Of a DNA stretch of 49,865 nucleotides, positions 31,901 to 49,865 are shown in pieces. The notes under the pieces are model-generated. The model searched no databases. It saw nothing but the letters and a program-made list of their open reading frames with translations, and was not told where the DNA came from. Within the stretch, counting starts at the first letter, position 1. Every line of letters starts with the position of its first letter. Where the stretch lies: contig JBBHKE010002839.1 of NCBI GenBank assembly GCA_037447655.1, positions 64,001 through 113,865 on the forward strand. Reading direction: 5' to 3'. The DNA is from Zygnema cylindricum. Taxonomy: Eukaryota > Streptophyta > Zygnematophyceae > Zygnematales > Zygnemataceae. The position numbers were made by a program, and so were the translations under genes.

Positions 31901-33042
31901 AGAGGTCCGTCGCCAAGATTTGTGTATACAACATCCACGCCGTGCTCCAGAGCTGGCAGCAACTCTGCGAAAATTCATGCAACACTGTAGAAGCTTCAGA
32001 TGAACTGTTTGCTCTGTTCAGGACATCAAAGACAGTTATTACAGAGAGCTTACAATAGTATAAAACACCATCATTATAGACTAATAACATGAAATTAGTA
32101 TACATACTAATCATATTATAATATATGCACTAAATAGTGTATAATTGTAATTCTCGAATTTATGATTAGTATATAACATACTAGTATATGGTTACTATGA
32201 TAGTTATTCTTAGTCCAAACACAACTCGTCCAACAATCCTCCTACTACGATGAATAAGGAGATTTTCCATAAAGGCATTGACTGAAAGTGCAGTAGCAAT
32301 AGGTGTCTTAAAGATTATTAATGGCAAAATAACAGCTGAAGGAAGCAGATTAACGCCATTAATTCTGTAAGATGCACTTTTCTGATAGACAAAAAAAAAA
32401 ATAAGCTGACAAATCACCTGAGGAAATCTAAAGACTGCACGGAACTTGAGGAAAAAGGAGTGTGAAGGAAAGAAAAAAGAGTGCACAGCGCCATGAACAG
32501 ACGGATTATGAAAAAAACCATCAGGTCATTCACTACTCAGTTTGCACAAACCCTACAAAGTTTACACTGCTAGATAACAGTACTGCTAGCAGCACAGCTT
32601 CCCCTAGCTGTAAAGATCTCGGAGCATTCTTTCTTTAAAAAATTTGATTACCTCTGAGCTTAACAGAGTCACGCAACCGAGCTGGTCCCTAGAACCCTAA
32701 AACAGTTCACACTGCTAACTGCAGTGCCACTAGCAACAACTTCGAACTTTTTACTTCTCCTAATTTCTAAGCTTACTTTCATCTCCTAAAACCCAAGCTT
32801 ACTTCCTTACTTCTTCTATTTTCTAAGCAAGCTACTTCTGCTACTTCCTAAGCTCACTTACTTTGTTCTAATTTTCTAAGCTTACCAGAGTCCGGCATAC
32901 GAGGGCAGTCAACCACAGTGTGAGGCACAGCTGCAAGGACGAGGCAGGACTTCAACCTCAAGCAGCAGGGACAGCCGGAAGGCAAGCCCCAGGCGGGAGG
33001 ATGCTGCAAAAGCGAATATGGCGTTTCTTGCTCACTAGCCAT
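28925..33042 (-). CDS. MTX: metaxin, mitochondrial outer membrane import protein
   Basis: Plant metaxin is a GST-fold protein anchored in the mitochondrial outer membrane that helps import and assemble membrane proteins. Six exons on the minus strand read in phase: 32886-33042, 31624-31964, 30940-31016, 30294-30354, 29628-29775 and 28925-29103, giving about 320 residues, the family's usual size. Recognisable parts are PAWGLPSGCPCCLRLK at the N-terminus, NLGDGPLDFLRDHSGIDLD, the VLEDALLYTVW and LPWPLSRVL stretches, AYAALAVRLGEKTQFF, RPSSLDAAVFAHIIFLLRAP and EEHPNLVSFAETLQ. A C-terminal RRRAQFFLLAQAASVVMWVL anchor precedes an acidic tail. The ATG lies in GCCATGGC. The 30294 donor (GTGCGA) and the 29775 acceptor are the least certain; TGG-CAG or AAA could start that exon. 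Introns 1 and 5 hold copies of their own splice junctions. Confidence 0.9.
29205..29440 (-). repeat. three upstream copies of the acceptor of the last metaxin exon
   Basis: The real junction reads TTTTTAG|GCCCTGGAGAGG at 29103. Copies read TTTTTAG|GACACCTGGAGACG (edge 29211), CTTTAG|AACTTGGAGACG (29291) and CCTAAG|ACCTGGAGGCG (29424). The steps are 108, 80 and 133 bases. Confidence 0.85.
29455..29540. repeat. GAGGAAA repeat in metaxin intron 5
   Basis: About a dozen GAGGAAA or GAGGGAA units on the plus strand, hence a pyrimidine tract in the transcript. Confidence 0.9.
29574..29628 (-). repeat. tandem copies of the donor of metaxin exon 5
   Basis: The real junction CTTCAG|GTAATTTTTCTTAG is followed by GCTTCAG|GTAAGTCTTTTAAA (edge 29602) and GCTTCAG|TTAGGTTTTCTAAA at about 26-base steps. 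The second site matches the donor consensus better than the first, but reading into it meets a stop and breaks phase. Confidence 0.85.
32656..32885 (-). repeat. 28-bp repeats carrying donor motifs at metaxin exon 1
   Basis: Starting at the donor (GTAAGCTTAGAAAATTAG), four 28-base units follow to 32753. Two keep GTAAGCTT exactly (32769-32776, 32795-32802) and the others are degenerate. A separate copy of the exon edge, GACTCTGTTAAGCTC, lies at 32656-32673, matching the real GACTCTG|GTAAGCTT with GT changed to TT. Confidence 0.85.
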
Positions 33043-34576
33043 GGCTGTAGCAGATGGGAGAATAAAATCGGTTGAAATTCCTATCAATCTGGTCAGGGCG
33101 AGAGGAAGGCGACGAAAAGCAAGATAAAGAGAGGGAGATAAAAAGAGAGAGAGGCGGACGGACGGAGTGACGAACAGTGAGGACAACCAGAGAGAGAGAA
33201 AGAGAGAGAGAGAGGGAGAGAGAGACGGCAACCACAAATATTCAGCAGTGATGACTTTAAAATGCGTAAAGAGGAGAGAAGGAAACCGAAACGTCTAAGG
33301 GGTTTGACCGTTATGAGACATGAAATGAAATTGAAATTTTGATTAGACGGTTTATTTATTTGACTTGATTGCTATTTCCTCCTTTCTTACTTTCTTTTTT
33401 CTTCTCTTTGTTTTCTTTCTTTCTATAATTAAATTATTTCTCACTAAAGCTCTTACAACTCCTTGATCTTTCCACCTTGTGGCAGGAAGGCAAATATTTA
33501 ATGGTGTTGCTGCAAATGACTGGCCGACTGCTTTTCAAGAAATCATTTTTCTTTCTCATTCTTCAAAGGAAATGTTGACTTTATCATTTTTCTATTATTA
33601 ACAACTTCTGTTTGGTAGAAAAAAAAACTTTTTCTCCCTCTGTGAAGCATGGAAAAAAACGCCGCTTTCGGTGTACAAAGTGCCCTTGTCCAACTTTTCT
33701 TTTTCACTGTGGATTTAATGTTTATGTTGGAAGTCTTTGGTACTAGTTAGCTTCATTTTATTTTTATGTTTTTTAGGTATTTGGTACTGTGTTTGTCCTT
33801 TAGGCAACTTCATAAGAAAGTATGCTTAGCACCATTTCAAAGTCATGCTTAGCTTCATCTTTTATTCGCAGGAAGGTTCTGGAATTCATATTTCATCCAC
33901 TTGTTTTTTTTTTTCTTACAAATGCTTGTCTTTTTTTCCATCACCAAATTTTATCCAACCAGTCTGTACAAGTTTTTCGATACACCCAGCTTTAGAGACA
34001 AAATTTGAATTTTATTTTTGTGATCTAATTTCTCTATGTTAACAACATGAGTTTTAGACTAGTTTTTTTTTTTTAAGTGAAGAGGGAATGAACGAATTTT
34101 AGCAGGTAACACCAGCAATAAAATTTGAATATAACTTTCGTTTTTTTGTAAATGTCGAGGTTGCGATTGTCATCAGCCTAGGTTGAGCATTAATTTAGTT
34201 TCTTGAGGGTTCTTTACCTTATCGACTTTGTATGGTGTACCGTGTGGGTTGACTCTTTCTATTTACTTGTATCATCTTTCGTTGAGTTCCTCAGAAAAAG
34301 TGTTATAAACCATCTAAGAACTGGAAGTGGGAAAAAGGCAAAATGAAGGTGATGACAAAATGACATTTACTGCAATGAGGAAATGCCTCTCGACCAGAAC
34401 AGTATTGACTTGGCAAAATAAGATCCCTGTGAGATAATAATCGGAGAAAGCAGTAACAGTAACATCGAGACAGTACATAATAAGAAAAATAAGTTTCCTC
34501 TCAATAACTTTACGCTGAGCTCGTCCATAAACAATATCTAACTTCAATACATAAATTAGCTGTTCGTTTCTGACAG
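33043..34576. other. metaxin upstream region and spacer
   Basis: A GA-rich tract at 33120-33232 adjoins the metaxin start and is CT-rich in the transcript orientation. Beyond it, AT-rich sequence contains isolated exon-like segments on the plus strand, such as a Cys/Lys-rich frame near 33655-33720, which I cannot link into a gene. Confidence 0.4.
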
Positions 34577-34659
34577 GTCCGAAAAAGAAGGGACCTCACC
34601 CGGACAGTTTGTTAACTTCTCACCCTTGGCTTTTTCACAAAATTGATGTCCGGGCTTGA
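34577..34659 (+). other. possible terminal exon of an unrecognised plus-strand gene
   Basis: A good acceptor (TTTCTGACAG) is followed by a frame of 27 codons with one stop, reading PKKKGPHPDSLL, then HPWLFHKIDVRA. The segment is less AT-rich than its surroundings. I do not recognise the protein and cannot find convincing upstream exons. It may be chance. Confidence 0.2.
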
Positions 34660-36063
34660 ATAGTGTGGAGGACAACTTACTACACCAACGCTTTAACTCG
34701 AATACAAAAATAGGTGAGTTACAACCTTACCTCACAATGGGACAACCACAAGAACCGCAATTAAAAAAAGGAGTAACTGCCAAACCTGGCATCAGTCCAG
34801 CCCAGAATTTTCTCCAGTAACAAACTTCCAGATTCTCGGTTACAACTTCACATCACACCACCTTTTGTTTTCAACTTTCTAAAACTCGGTCTATGATAGA
34901 CATTACCGCCACATTTCCTTTTTCCCATCACACAGGTTTTTGATTTTCAAACATGACATCATGATCGGAAGGTAAGACCTTCACCTTACAAACAATCTCC
35001 CCACAAAAAACAACCAAAAGTCAACAACAAAATTAAACCACTTCCACTGCCCAACAACAAAAAACATTGTTAACAGTGTTAAAACACTGTTAGACACTGT
35101 TAAAACCCTGTCAAACACTGTCAAAACACTGTCAAAACACTGTTAAAACAACCACACATTCCATCCCATCCAGAGAGTTCCGACAAGTTTGGCAATTGAT
35201 GAACAAATGGCCTTTTCTGGCCTTGATTCTGTTTCCTCTGCTTCCGGCCAAATCGGCACCATTAGTAGTTTCCTGCCTTTACAACAGCACCGTACTTCCT
35301 TCCTATTCCTAGCCTTAAGTGAACCAGCGTTGGGCTCTTTTTGCCCCGCCTTTGCTGCTATCGTTGTTTCTTAAGAATGTACCCTCTTCTCCCTTCTCTC
35401 CTGCTGTCCCTCAAAAAGGCAGGACCAAAAATAACTTCCACTAATAAAAATCAAAAGCAGCATCCCTCCCTCTCCCTCCTCAACCTCGTCTATTGGCGAT
35501 TCCAAATAGACAGACATGTGCTGTACACGAGCAGTAAATACGCTACAGAGCATCATAATAGGCCATTGGCCCCACTACCAACAAATTCTCTCTCTTTTTA
35601 TTCAACTGCAGCTCCGTTTACTCTTTTGCATGAGAGGAAAAATGCATCTCTCTCTCTCTCTCTCTCTTGCTCTATCTCTTTCTCTCTCTCTCTACACGGA
35701 ACGAGAACTGCAATGTGACTAAAATTCTGGAATGAAGGCCAAAATAAAGAAAGAAAGAAGCTCGAGGCAACTCTCTTCGCCCACCATCTTACGGCAAACC
35801 CGAGAAAGAAAACGATAACTGAACCTTCCCAGCTTAACGCGAAACTAACTTCTTCTCAGTTTCCCTAATGGCAGTTGGGCCTCATTTTTGGGCCTCAAGG
35901 CAAATTTGAGCCACAGGAGGGTTGGCATGAGGGCCCTCAAGACCTCTCTTCTCTTCTTTTTGCTCAGGTCCACTCAAGACTTAGAATACAATCGCCAGAA
36001 AAAAGAAAAAAAACCTGTGAACCGGCCGGAAAAGGGCAAAGAAAAACAGAAACCAAACGATCT
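34660..36063. other. spacer and likely helicase 3' region
   Basis: Contains an ACACTGTTAAA-type 12-bp repeat at 35064-35150 and a CT tract at 35646-35695. The part next to 36063 is probably the 3' untranslated region of the helicase. No other gene is recognised. Confidence 0.5.
35064..35150. repeat. 12-bp tandem repeat AAAACACTGTTA
   Basis: About seven units alternating CACTGTTA and CACTGTCA with AAA linkers. Confidence 0.9.
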
Positions 36064-41240
<5,177 letters not shown>

Positions 41241-41452
41241 CTCGCTCTCTCTCTCTCTCGCTCTCTCTCTCTCGCTCTCTCTCTCTCTCGCTCTTTCTTT
41301 CTCTCTCTCTCTCGCACACTCTCACTCTCTCTTTCTTCCTCCGTCCGGTTCTCTTGTTCTCAGTCCCTCTCCCTCTCACCTTCGCTCTCTCTCTCTCCTT
41401 CTCTCTCTCTTTCTCTCTCCTTATCTCTCTTTCTCTCTCTCTTTCTCTTTCA
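41241..41452. repeat. CT/GA tract directly upstream of the helicase start
   Basis: CT-rich on the plus strand, so the helicase leader RNA would be GA-rich almost up to the ATG (GAGCGAGATG). Confidence 0.95.
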
Positions 41453-41455
41453 GGT

Positions 41456-44400
41456 TCGAAGGAGTGAATAGAAACAAAAGGCGGAGGGAAAAATAGAAAC
41501 AATGTACGAGGCGGCGCGAAAAAGAGAGGGGTTCAGGGAACGTCCCGTCTATATATTTCGTACACAAGTACATTTGTACGGCTGAATATGATTGGTTAGT
41601 CATGTGCGTCTGGTACAAATGTACGACTGTACGCAAAGTCTCTCATTGGTACTCCACGAGGTCCGCTGGAGCTAGTTTCGCCAGCCGCCGTCCAGGGACA
41701 GATAAATCAGAATCAGTATATTGAATCAAGTACAGAAAGGATTATTAGAGGGAGCGTAAGGTGCAAGATACTGTTCTTGTTTTTAACGGTTGAATGTGTG
41801 AACGGCTGTTGAACAATTGAAATCATTTGTGTAAAGTTTCAAATTTTGTCGTTGACTGCTCGGCTGACGTGGTCCAAGCATTTTTAGCTTTTAAAAGTTT
41901 CAAACTTTAAATTCGGCATTAAATTTCGTTTCATATTCTATAGAGCCAATAGGAGGGCTAGAAAATCGGGCTAGAACAATGACAAGTACAGTACTGTACA
42001 GTCAGTACTGTACTGTACAGTACTTGTAGGGGTGGAGTGAATTTCCTGATTCAAATCATATTAAAATTGTAACAGCCTGAAGGAATTCGACACGTGGAAA
42101 ACAGGTTGCCAGCCACGCACTACAATTCTTTTGATATCCTTTCCGTATCAATGCGAAACTTTTAAGCTGTAACACCGTACAGCAGATATTTCTTTAAAAT
42201 TGCGTTGTACTGTAACATACAAACAAGGATGACCTGTAGCCAACCACAGAACGCGTTTGTTTTGTAAGAAAATACTAATAAAAAAATGAGTAAAGTTTAA
42301 TGAGCGGAATAAAAAAAAAAAAAAAAAAAATTGAGCGGACTTGACACTGACCGACAAATCCGCAGTTTTCAAAGATTGTCCGTACAATTGTCATCCAGTT
42401 ACTCAAAAAATAAGCCATTCTATATTAGGGTGAAGATATTTATACTCTAACACACGAGCTAGAGTGGATCAAAATGCCACGTCAGCGACCATGAACGCAT
42501 AGAGCTAACTAAAGTACAGTAGCGTGACTCCAGTTTGTCCACGCAAAATCGTACTGTGTAGTACAGTGCCGTACTGTACCGGACTTTATTGTGGTTCGTT
42601 TGCACCGCAATTATTAGGTCAACATATCCGTCCTTTCAAAATTACAGTTTCCAGTATCGTAATTAGAGCGACAGGTGCATGTCCATTAAGGAAATTGTCA
42701 ACACTAAATATAGCCCATACTGACAATTACTCGATCAGCAACAATATATGCTTGAAAAATAAATATTATAATCAATAAAATCGGTGTATGAAAAAGAGGA
42801 ATCTTTATGGACGCCACATATCCTCAAATATGTTGTTTGAAAAATTTTAGGGTTGATATGACGACGGGGCAAACAAAATAGTGTGTTCAATCTCAACCTA
42901 AACTGCCCGTCTCAATTGTAATTAATCACTCTAGTTTAAGTTCTTACTTTAAGACCCAAAATCATAACGATTTCGCTTGAGAGTTTGTTACGAAAAAACA
43001 TTATTGTTACTTCATTACGACGTTGTAACTCCTGGAGTGCCAATTACTCATGCATTATTTCAATTAGTTGCATATCCATGTAGACCAAAAATAAAAGAAA
43101 TGCATGAAGAACACAGGCTGGCTCAAAAATCTAATCCCTGAAAAGGATTACAGTGTATAATACGTTTCAATAGTTTTATCGTTTGGGAGTGTGACTATTG
43201 ACTTTTTTTGGCAATGTCCTCAATCTTTAACCCGTAGGAGTAACTAATGGTCACTACGTTAACATCACATCTTCATAGATTCTGGTCTCAGAAATCTGTT
43301 AAACTATGGTTATTGTTAGTTGTTTTCAGATAATGATTTTTACAAATTAATTGAAGAGGGCAAATATTCTAGGGAGCACGCAAGAGCACTCACATCCCTG
43401 AGACTGAAGTCAATTAGCACAAATCATTTCTTGCCCAACTTTCCATTTTTTTTTCTTCCTGGCTGGTTATTTGGGCTGGTGTGGATGAATGGGGTAAGAG
43501 AAGTGACTCAGGTAGTTCCCGCAGCCCCAAAGGTTTGTAGAGAGCACTTTTCTCACACAGTGACCATTTTTTCCTCTCTTTTTGTTCGACAGTTAGAAAC
43601 TCTCATATCCACTTTTCACACAGTTTATTGTGTAAGTATTGAATAACCGCAACTGTTTTCTTTGACTCCTTCAATTCAAAGCTATCCAAATGATAGGTCA
43701 ACATATGTCAAATATGAGGTTGATCTTGGCAGAATGACAACTAGTAGAACATAGGGTGGGGAAAAGGACCTTACGAGTGACTTTTACTCCACTGAATTGA
43801 TGTACTTTTACAATGCTGTAAAACCACCCTGTGACTGAGAGGAGCATATTCACATGACCACTGGGAACCAAACCACAGTATATATTCTGTACACATATCA
43901 ACCCCATGATTGAACAAGTCTGTTACATCCTTCAGGTTTTGTTCTACCTGCATTTCCAGGAACCAGGTTGCTAGTTGAAGTGCATGTACATGGGAACAGT
44001 AACACTACATCCAGGAGATGAACAACACAGAACTACACATGGTTCTCTCAAGGGAGCCGTAATTATGACCTACCAGCCTAGTAATACATGACTACATGAA
44101 ATTCAAGAATGCCCTAACTTGTAGCATATTCCCATACATGAAAGCCAACAAAAAAACAAGTGTCAATCTGTGATTGTTTAGAGACTTGGGTGACATTTTC
44201 TCTGCAATAAACTAGTATCTCCATCACAGAGTCATTGTGACAAAAAAACAGAGAGGAGAAATTAAAAAAAGAATACCGGAGGTTCAAAAATTCCCAGACA
44301 AGACAACAAACGCAGACCGAGAGAACTTTTCACAACCTTTAACAAGAAATAAAACAACAAATTAAACCAGCCTCCCATTGGTCACCAGGCAGGGAAGAGT

Positions 44401-45300
44401 GCCACGGTTGTAACCAAATGCACAAGTGAACTGTAAGCATTTCTCCCTCCTTTTAAACACAAAGTTCTGCAACTACTTGCCGAAAGCTTAACTTAACATG
44501 CTACATCACACCAGTCAGGGAACAACAAAATCTTTTTTGGAACCATTAATACCTCTTGAAACAAATTAAGACTAAGATACAAAAGTGCTAATAGACACAA
44601 CGCAAGCCACTTACCAATGCAAGCCACTGAACTTTTAAATGAAAAGGTCACGATGATGCTCATGATGATTATATTGTGTGAAGAAAGCCAATATAATCAT
44701 AAAAACAAGGCCCAGGCCAATGACACTACAGTTAAGTCTGGCAACGCCAAAATATGCAGAGCAGAACAATTACATTTGGTGGCCACAATGCACAAAGACG
44801 ACCAAATTTTGCCTACAGTATCTCTCTCCTGCTCAATACCTATTTCTCACAAGTCCAAAAGACTAGTAGAGATTCTTTCAACTAAAAGTAAATCCAAAAT
44901 TCAATGTTCAACCGGCTGTCCATGCTAGCTTTTTGTACTCCGGTGATCACGCATCAGTAAATTCCCTGCAATGGAATACTTTCCTCAAGAGGCAACAGCA
45001 CAACTTCATGAGGAAGCCCAGGAGCCGTCCTAATTAGAGGTGCTCGAGGAGAACATCTGCCTGCGAGGTATGACAGCTCCAAATACCAGTACACACAAAG
45101 GGAGTGCCGTTCAACGAGGATCAATTTTGGAAAGAAGCCAACAGTTCATTATTGTGGTGAAAATCATCATCCACAAAGGTATTATCGCCTGTCTCCAACC
45201 AAATCGTGAAATAAGAAGTCAAAACTATAACATAAACTAGGGTGTGACTAAATCCTGCATACCAATTAACCAGACACCGTGCTGTTGTTTAGGTCATTTT
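41456..45300. other. intergenic region between helicase and actin
   Basis: AT-rich with many GTAC motifs, a GTAC palindrome at 41983-42026 and CACGTGG at about 42091. The part near 45000-45300 may include actin 3' untranslated sequence. No conserved protein frame was recognised. Confidence 0.45.
41983..42026. repeat. GTACTGTAC-rich palindrome
   Basis: CAAGTACAGTACTGTACAG on the left faces CTGTACAGTACTTG on the right. Similar AGTACTGTAC clusters occur at 6191, 7046, 9880-9925, 26265 and 42540-42575. Confidence 0.8.
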
Positions 45301-45626
45301 AGGTCCAAAACACAGCCACTAAACAAAAATAGGTGTTGCCAAAGACATAAAAAACAAAACAAAAAAAAACTTGAATTTATCAATGACACAATCGAATGCT
45401 GAAGTAAAGCTTTAACCAAGCTACAACATTGGTTATAACTTTTCTGTACAAGCAAAATACGGGAAGCTACAAAAGTCCAGAGGAGTGGATAACCTTGAAA
45501 GGTTAAGAATAACTTGAAAACACAAAGAATCCTGGAAAAGTGAAAAAACTGACTTGACCATGCAGAGTACTTTCTGAAAATAAATAGCATGCTGAAAAAA
45601 ACAGTGTGCAGCGCAAATACCTTGTC

Positions 45627-47503
<1,877 letters not shown>

Positions 47504-47518
47504 GATTTCTGCTTACGG

Positions 47519-48155
47519 CTGTGAAACCACAAAATTAAAGAATAGTCAGGAGATATATTCTGTGAAGATTTGTTTCACACTCCTGGCTAGATCAGCTACC
47601 AGTGGAAAGACAAGAAGAATAATCGGTAAAAATGAGTTCAAAAATCAATGAAACCCATGGGTGACAATAACGTTACTTAGAGCATCGACATTCACCAACA
47701 TAATCCAGAGTATGCGCCTAGACATAAGCAAAAGAAAAACATAACCTTGCACGTAACTTGCTCACAGACCTTGATCGAGCAGATTCCAGGAAAACAAGAG
47801 AAGAGTAGACTGGAGCAAATGATGAAGTAATACAAGAAGATAGGCAAGGCAAATGAAGATGGAGATGTTAGTTAAAACATTGCACCTACTGACGTTCACT
47901 ACTTCAGGCGCGGGCATCCGGAGGTTGAGTGTCAACGCGCTCATCTCACCGTCCCTTGCATAGTACTGATTCCAGTCTTCGTCTTCTGACGGCAGATCGG
48001 AGGGCCTCAATTACGGCCAGGGCACGGAGGGTACGGTCCGGGACTTGAAGCGGCTGTAGCATTCGTCTAGCCGTACAGATCGTGTACCTGTCTAATCAGT
48101 GTGTGTACTATATAGTACAGTTAAGGTACTTTCTCGGTACAGCCACTGTACTTAC
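47519..48155 (-). other. probable leader intron of actin
   Basis: The acceptor GTTTCACAG lies 15 bases before the actin ATG. Candidate donors are AAG|GTAAGTAC with its edge at 48156 and ACG|GTGAGATG with its edge at 47950, the second after a GC-rich, exon-like stretch. Leader introns are common in plant actin genes. Which donor is used cannot be told from sequence. Confidence 0.5.
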
Positions 48156-48159
48156 CTTG

Positions 48160-49865
48160 GAAGCTTGGTGTCCGCCAGGAAGAATCGCACTTAACGGTAG
48201 ACGTGCAGTAGTTGATGACCAGGAATGATGTCCGAGACTTTAAGCAGAAAAACTTGTGCTACAAGTTGCTTTAGTTAACAGTACTGAACTGCAACCCGTT
48301 GATCAATTACACGATTCAAGCGTAATTCACTAATTCTACATTACATAAAGGAAATAGTCATTATTGCAAAAATTTCGATGGCAAAACCATCTGTGTACAA
48401 AAGGGGTAAAACAACATTTGGAGACTACAAAAGTCACAAGAAATTATGCTACGACTAAAAAATGAAACGAAACAAAACATTACAAACAAAGCAAGGAACC
48501 AAAACAAAAAGAGTTGAAAATACCAAAGTTACACCGCCTACAAAAAAAGAAAACCTAGACTATGTCTACCCACAAACAACTATTATGTTGGAGTACTGTT
48601 TGGTTTGGTAGATCAATCGAAATAGCATGGAGGTTGATGTTTCGTTTAGTACCTTAGTTTACTGTTCCGGTATGTCGTTGTTGTATTTTTATGTTCGTTA
48701 TTTGGTGCAGTGTTCATATTCTTAATTGATGTGTAGTAAACGGTTCCGTGTCTTCGATGAGTGCACGTATGTGTGTTTCCGGTATTTTAGATTTTAAGCC
48801 ACGGTGTAAAATTCCCACTTTGAAAGGGGGGTTGTAAAGTTTTGCATTGTGGGAATTTGTGTCAGCGTCGTTGTCAATTTACTTTTGTTGGGTCATTTAA
48901 TTAAGTTGGTATTTTGTGCATCGTAGTAATTCACGTTCTATTTTATTTAAGTGTTGTTGGGGGGGGGGGGGGGGGGGGGGGGGTAGTTTAATTCACTAAA
49001 CGATTTTTGTCATATAGGTCGTAAAAAGTAATACTGTGTTGTCGTACTTTGTCGGTGCGCATTTCGCTCGTCGTGTCTGATTGGTTAGTTCATAATTGTT
49101 GTTGGTTCATTGAGAATTTGAGATGTTGCTTACTTTACATCGGTGAATCGGGTGTCCGCAAGAATTGACGTACTACGGTTTGTGACGCACGATTCGATTT
49201 CACGTCGGTGTGGAATTTTTTGTTTCGCGCTTCGGCGTAGACTTTGTACGGTTGATACTGTTTCATTTTTATCTGGAGTTTTTTAGTTTCCGTTCGCATG
49301 TGTACTTTTGGTATTTTACGGACAACTATGTTATAGTATTGTTTAATTTTTTGACTAGAACGCAGGCTACGCGTCGGATACGTATTGAAGGTTCGTTTTC
49401 GCGTCGGTCGATTGTTGTTGAATTATGTTTAATGTACCTTGGTGTACTTTGTTGTGTTGTTTAGACGCCGCTTGATTGGTATGCGATTAAAGCATTTAAT
49501 GTACGGTTTGGTTTGGTTCGTTAATTTACGTTTTAGAGAAGAATATGTGAAGCTTACGGAGAGGCGATTTATCACGGAGCGGACATTTGTTCTCTTTGGA
49601 GCGTATCAAGGAGTCGGATGAGTGTAACAACTTAGTGGAGATTATTAATGAGGGAGTGTTTCCCCTTTCATATGATTAAAAGCTTGTAAGAGTTTTGAGA
49701 GTGAATGAATATTATGTAAGAAAATATATCTTTGGAATATATTGGTCTGCATGAAGTGCTCTTTCTAGTATCTAGACGAAAGACATAGTGCATATGCAAG
49801 CAGAAGCATAAAATAAATACAAATAAGTTTAATACTCCATGGAAGCCAATATATTACAACGATCA
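48160..49865. other. upstream of actin and right edge, no gene recognised
   Basis: Short frames near 49210-49620 are Phe/Arg-rich and resemble nothing I know. The GTTTGG/TTCG-rich style differs from the left side and could be part of an unrecognised transposon running off the edge. A run of 25 G lies at 48959-48983. Confidence 0.35.
48959..48983. repeat. run of 25 G
   Basis: Uninterrupted G on the plus strand in otherwise AT-rich sequence. Runs of this length are error-prone in sequencing. Confidence 0.95.

Noticed and set aside
43698-43953. Overlapping minus-strand frames with Cys and Trp residues
   Set aside because: No splice context, no recognised domain and no support from neighbours. 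Probably chance frames downstream of actin.
47762-48010. 82-residue minus-strand frame starting MRPSDLPSEDEDWNQ
   Set aside because: It is GC-rich and exon-like, but resembles no protein I know and sits in the probable actin leader. It is more likely untranslated leader or intron.
48590-49865. Possible LTR or other transposon at the right edge
   Set aside because: No paired repeat, primer-binding site or polypurine tract is visible within the window.

Overview
The window is nuclear DNA of a streptophyte: a land plant or a close algal relative. PsbS with a transit peptide, a plant-type actin, plant metaxin, telo-boxes and G-boxes point that way. I cannot name the species. The DNA is AT-rich and intron-rich, with long GA/CT tracts and many GTAC-containing palindromes.

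Six protein genes are supported. From left to right they are SPT4 (minus, 4119-4965, C-terminal exon not found), RPAC1/AC40 of RNA polymerases I and III (plus, 10115-16873, one internal exon unresolved), the photoprotection protein PsbS (minus, 24131-24910, intronless), metaxin of the mitochondrial outer membrane (minus, 28925-33042, six exons), a DED1/DDX3-type DEAD-box helicase (minus, 36064-41240, six exons) and actin (minus, 45627-47503, five exons plus a probable leader intron). They are housekeeping and photosynthesis genes with separate promoters. They form no pathway or cluster.

The gaps are filled with transposon debris. At 5.9-9.8 kb lies a nest: a Harbinger-like element (TTA target duplication) holds a hAT-like element (8-bp duplication), which holds a third inverted-repeat element. 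At 17.2-21.7 kb a decayed non-LTR retrotransposon with an R2-type restriction-like endonuclease sits inside an element whose ends start CACCGTGAATCG. Two more hAT-like elements lie at 22.9 and 26.3 kb. Further CACCGTGAATCG elements lie at 2.6, 6.2, 26.6 and 27.2 kb.

The most striking signal is inside the genes. In RPAC1, metaxin and the helicase, the introns carry degenerate tandem copies of their own exon-intron junctions: an exon edge plus the adjoining splice site, repeated two to five times. RPAC1 intron 3 reads like a chain of short GT...AG units. These introns appear to have grown by repeated tandem duplication of the splice junctions, leaving ladders of decoy sites. Actin and PsbS do not show this.
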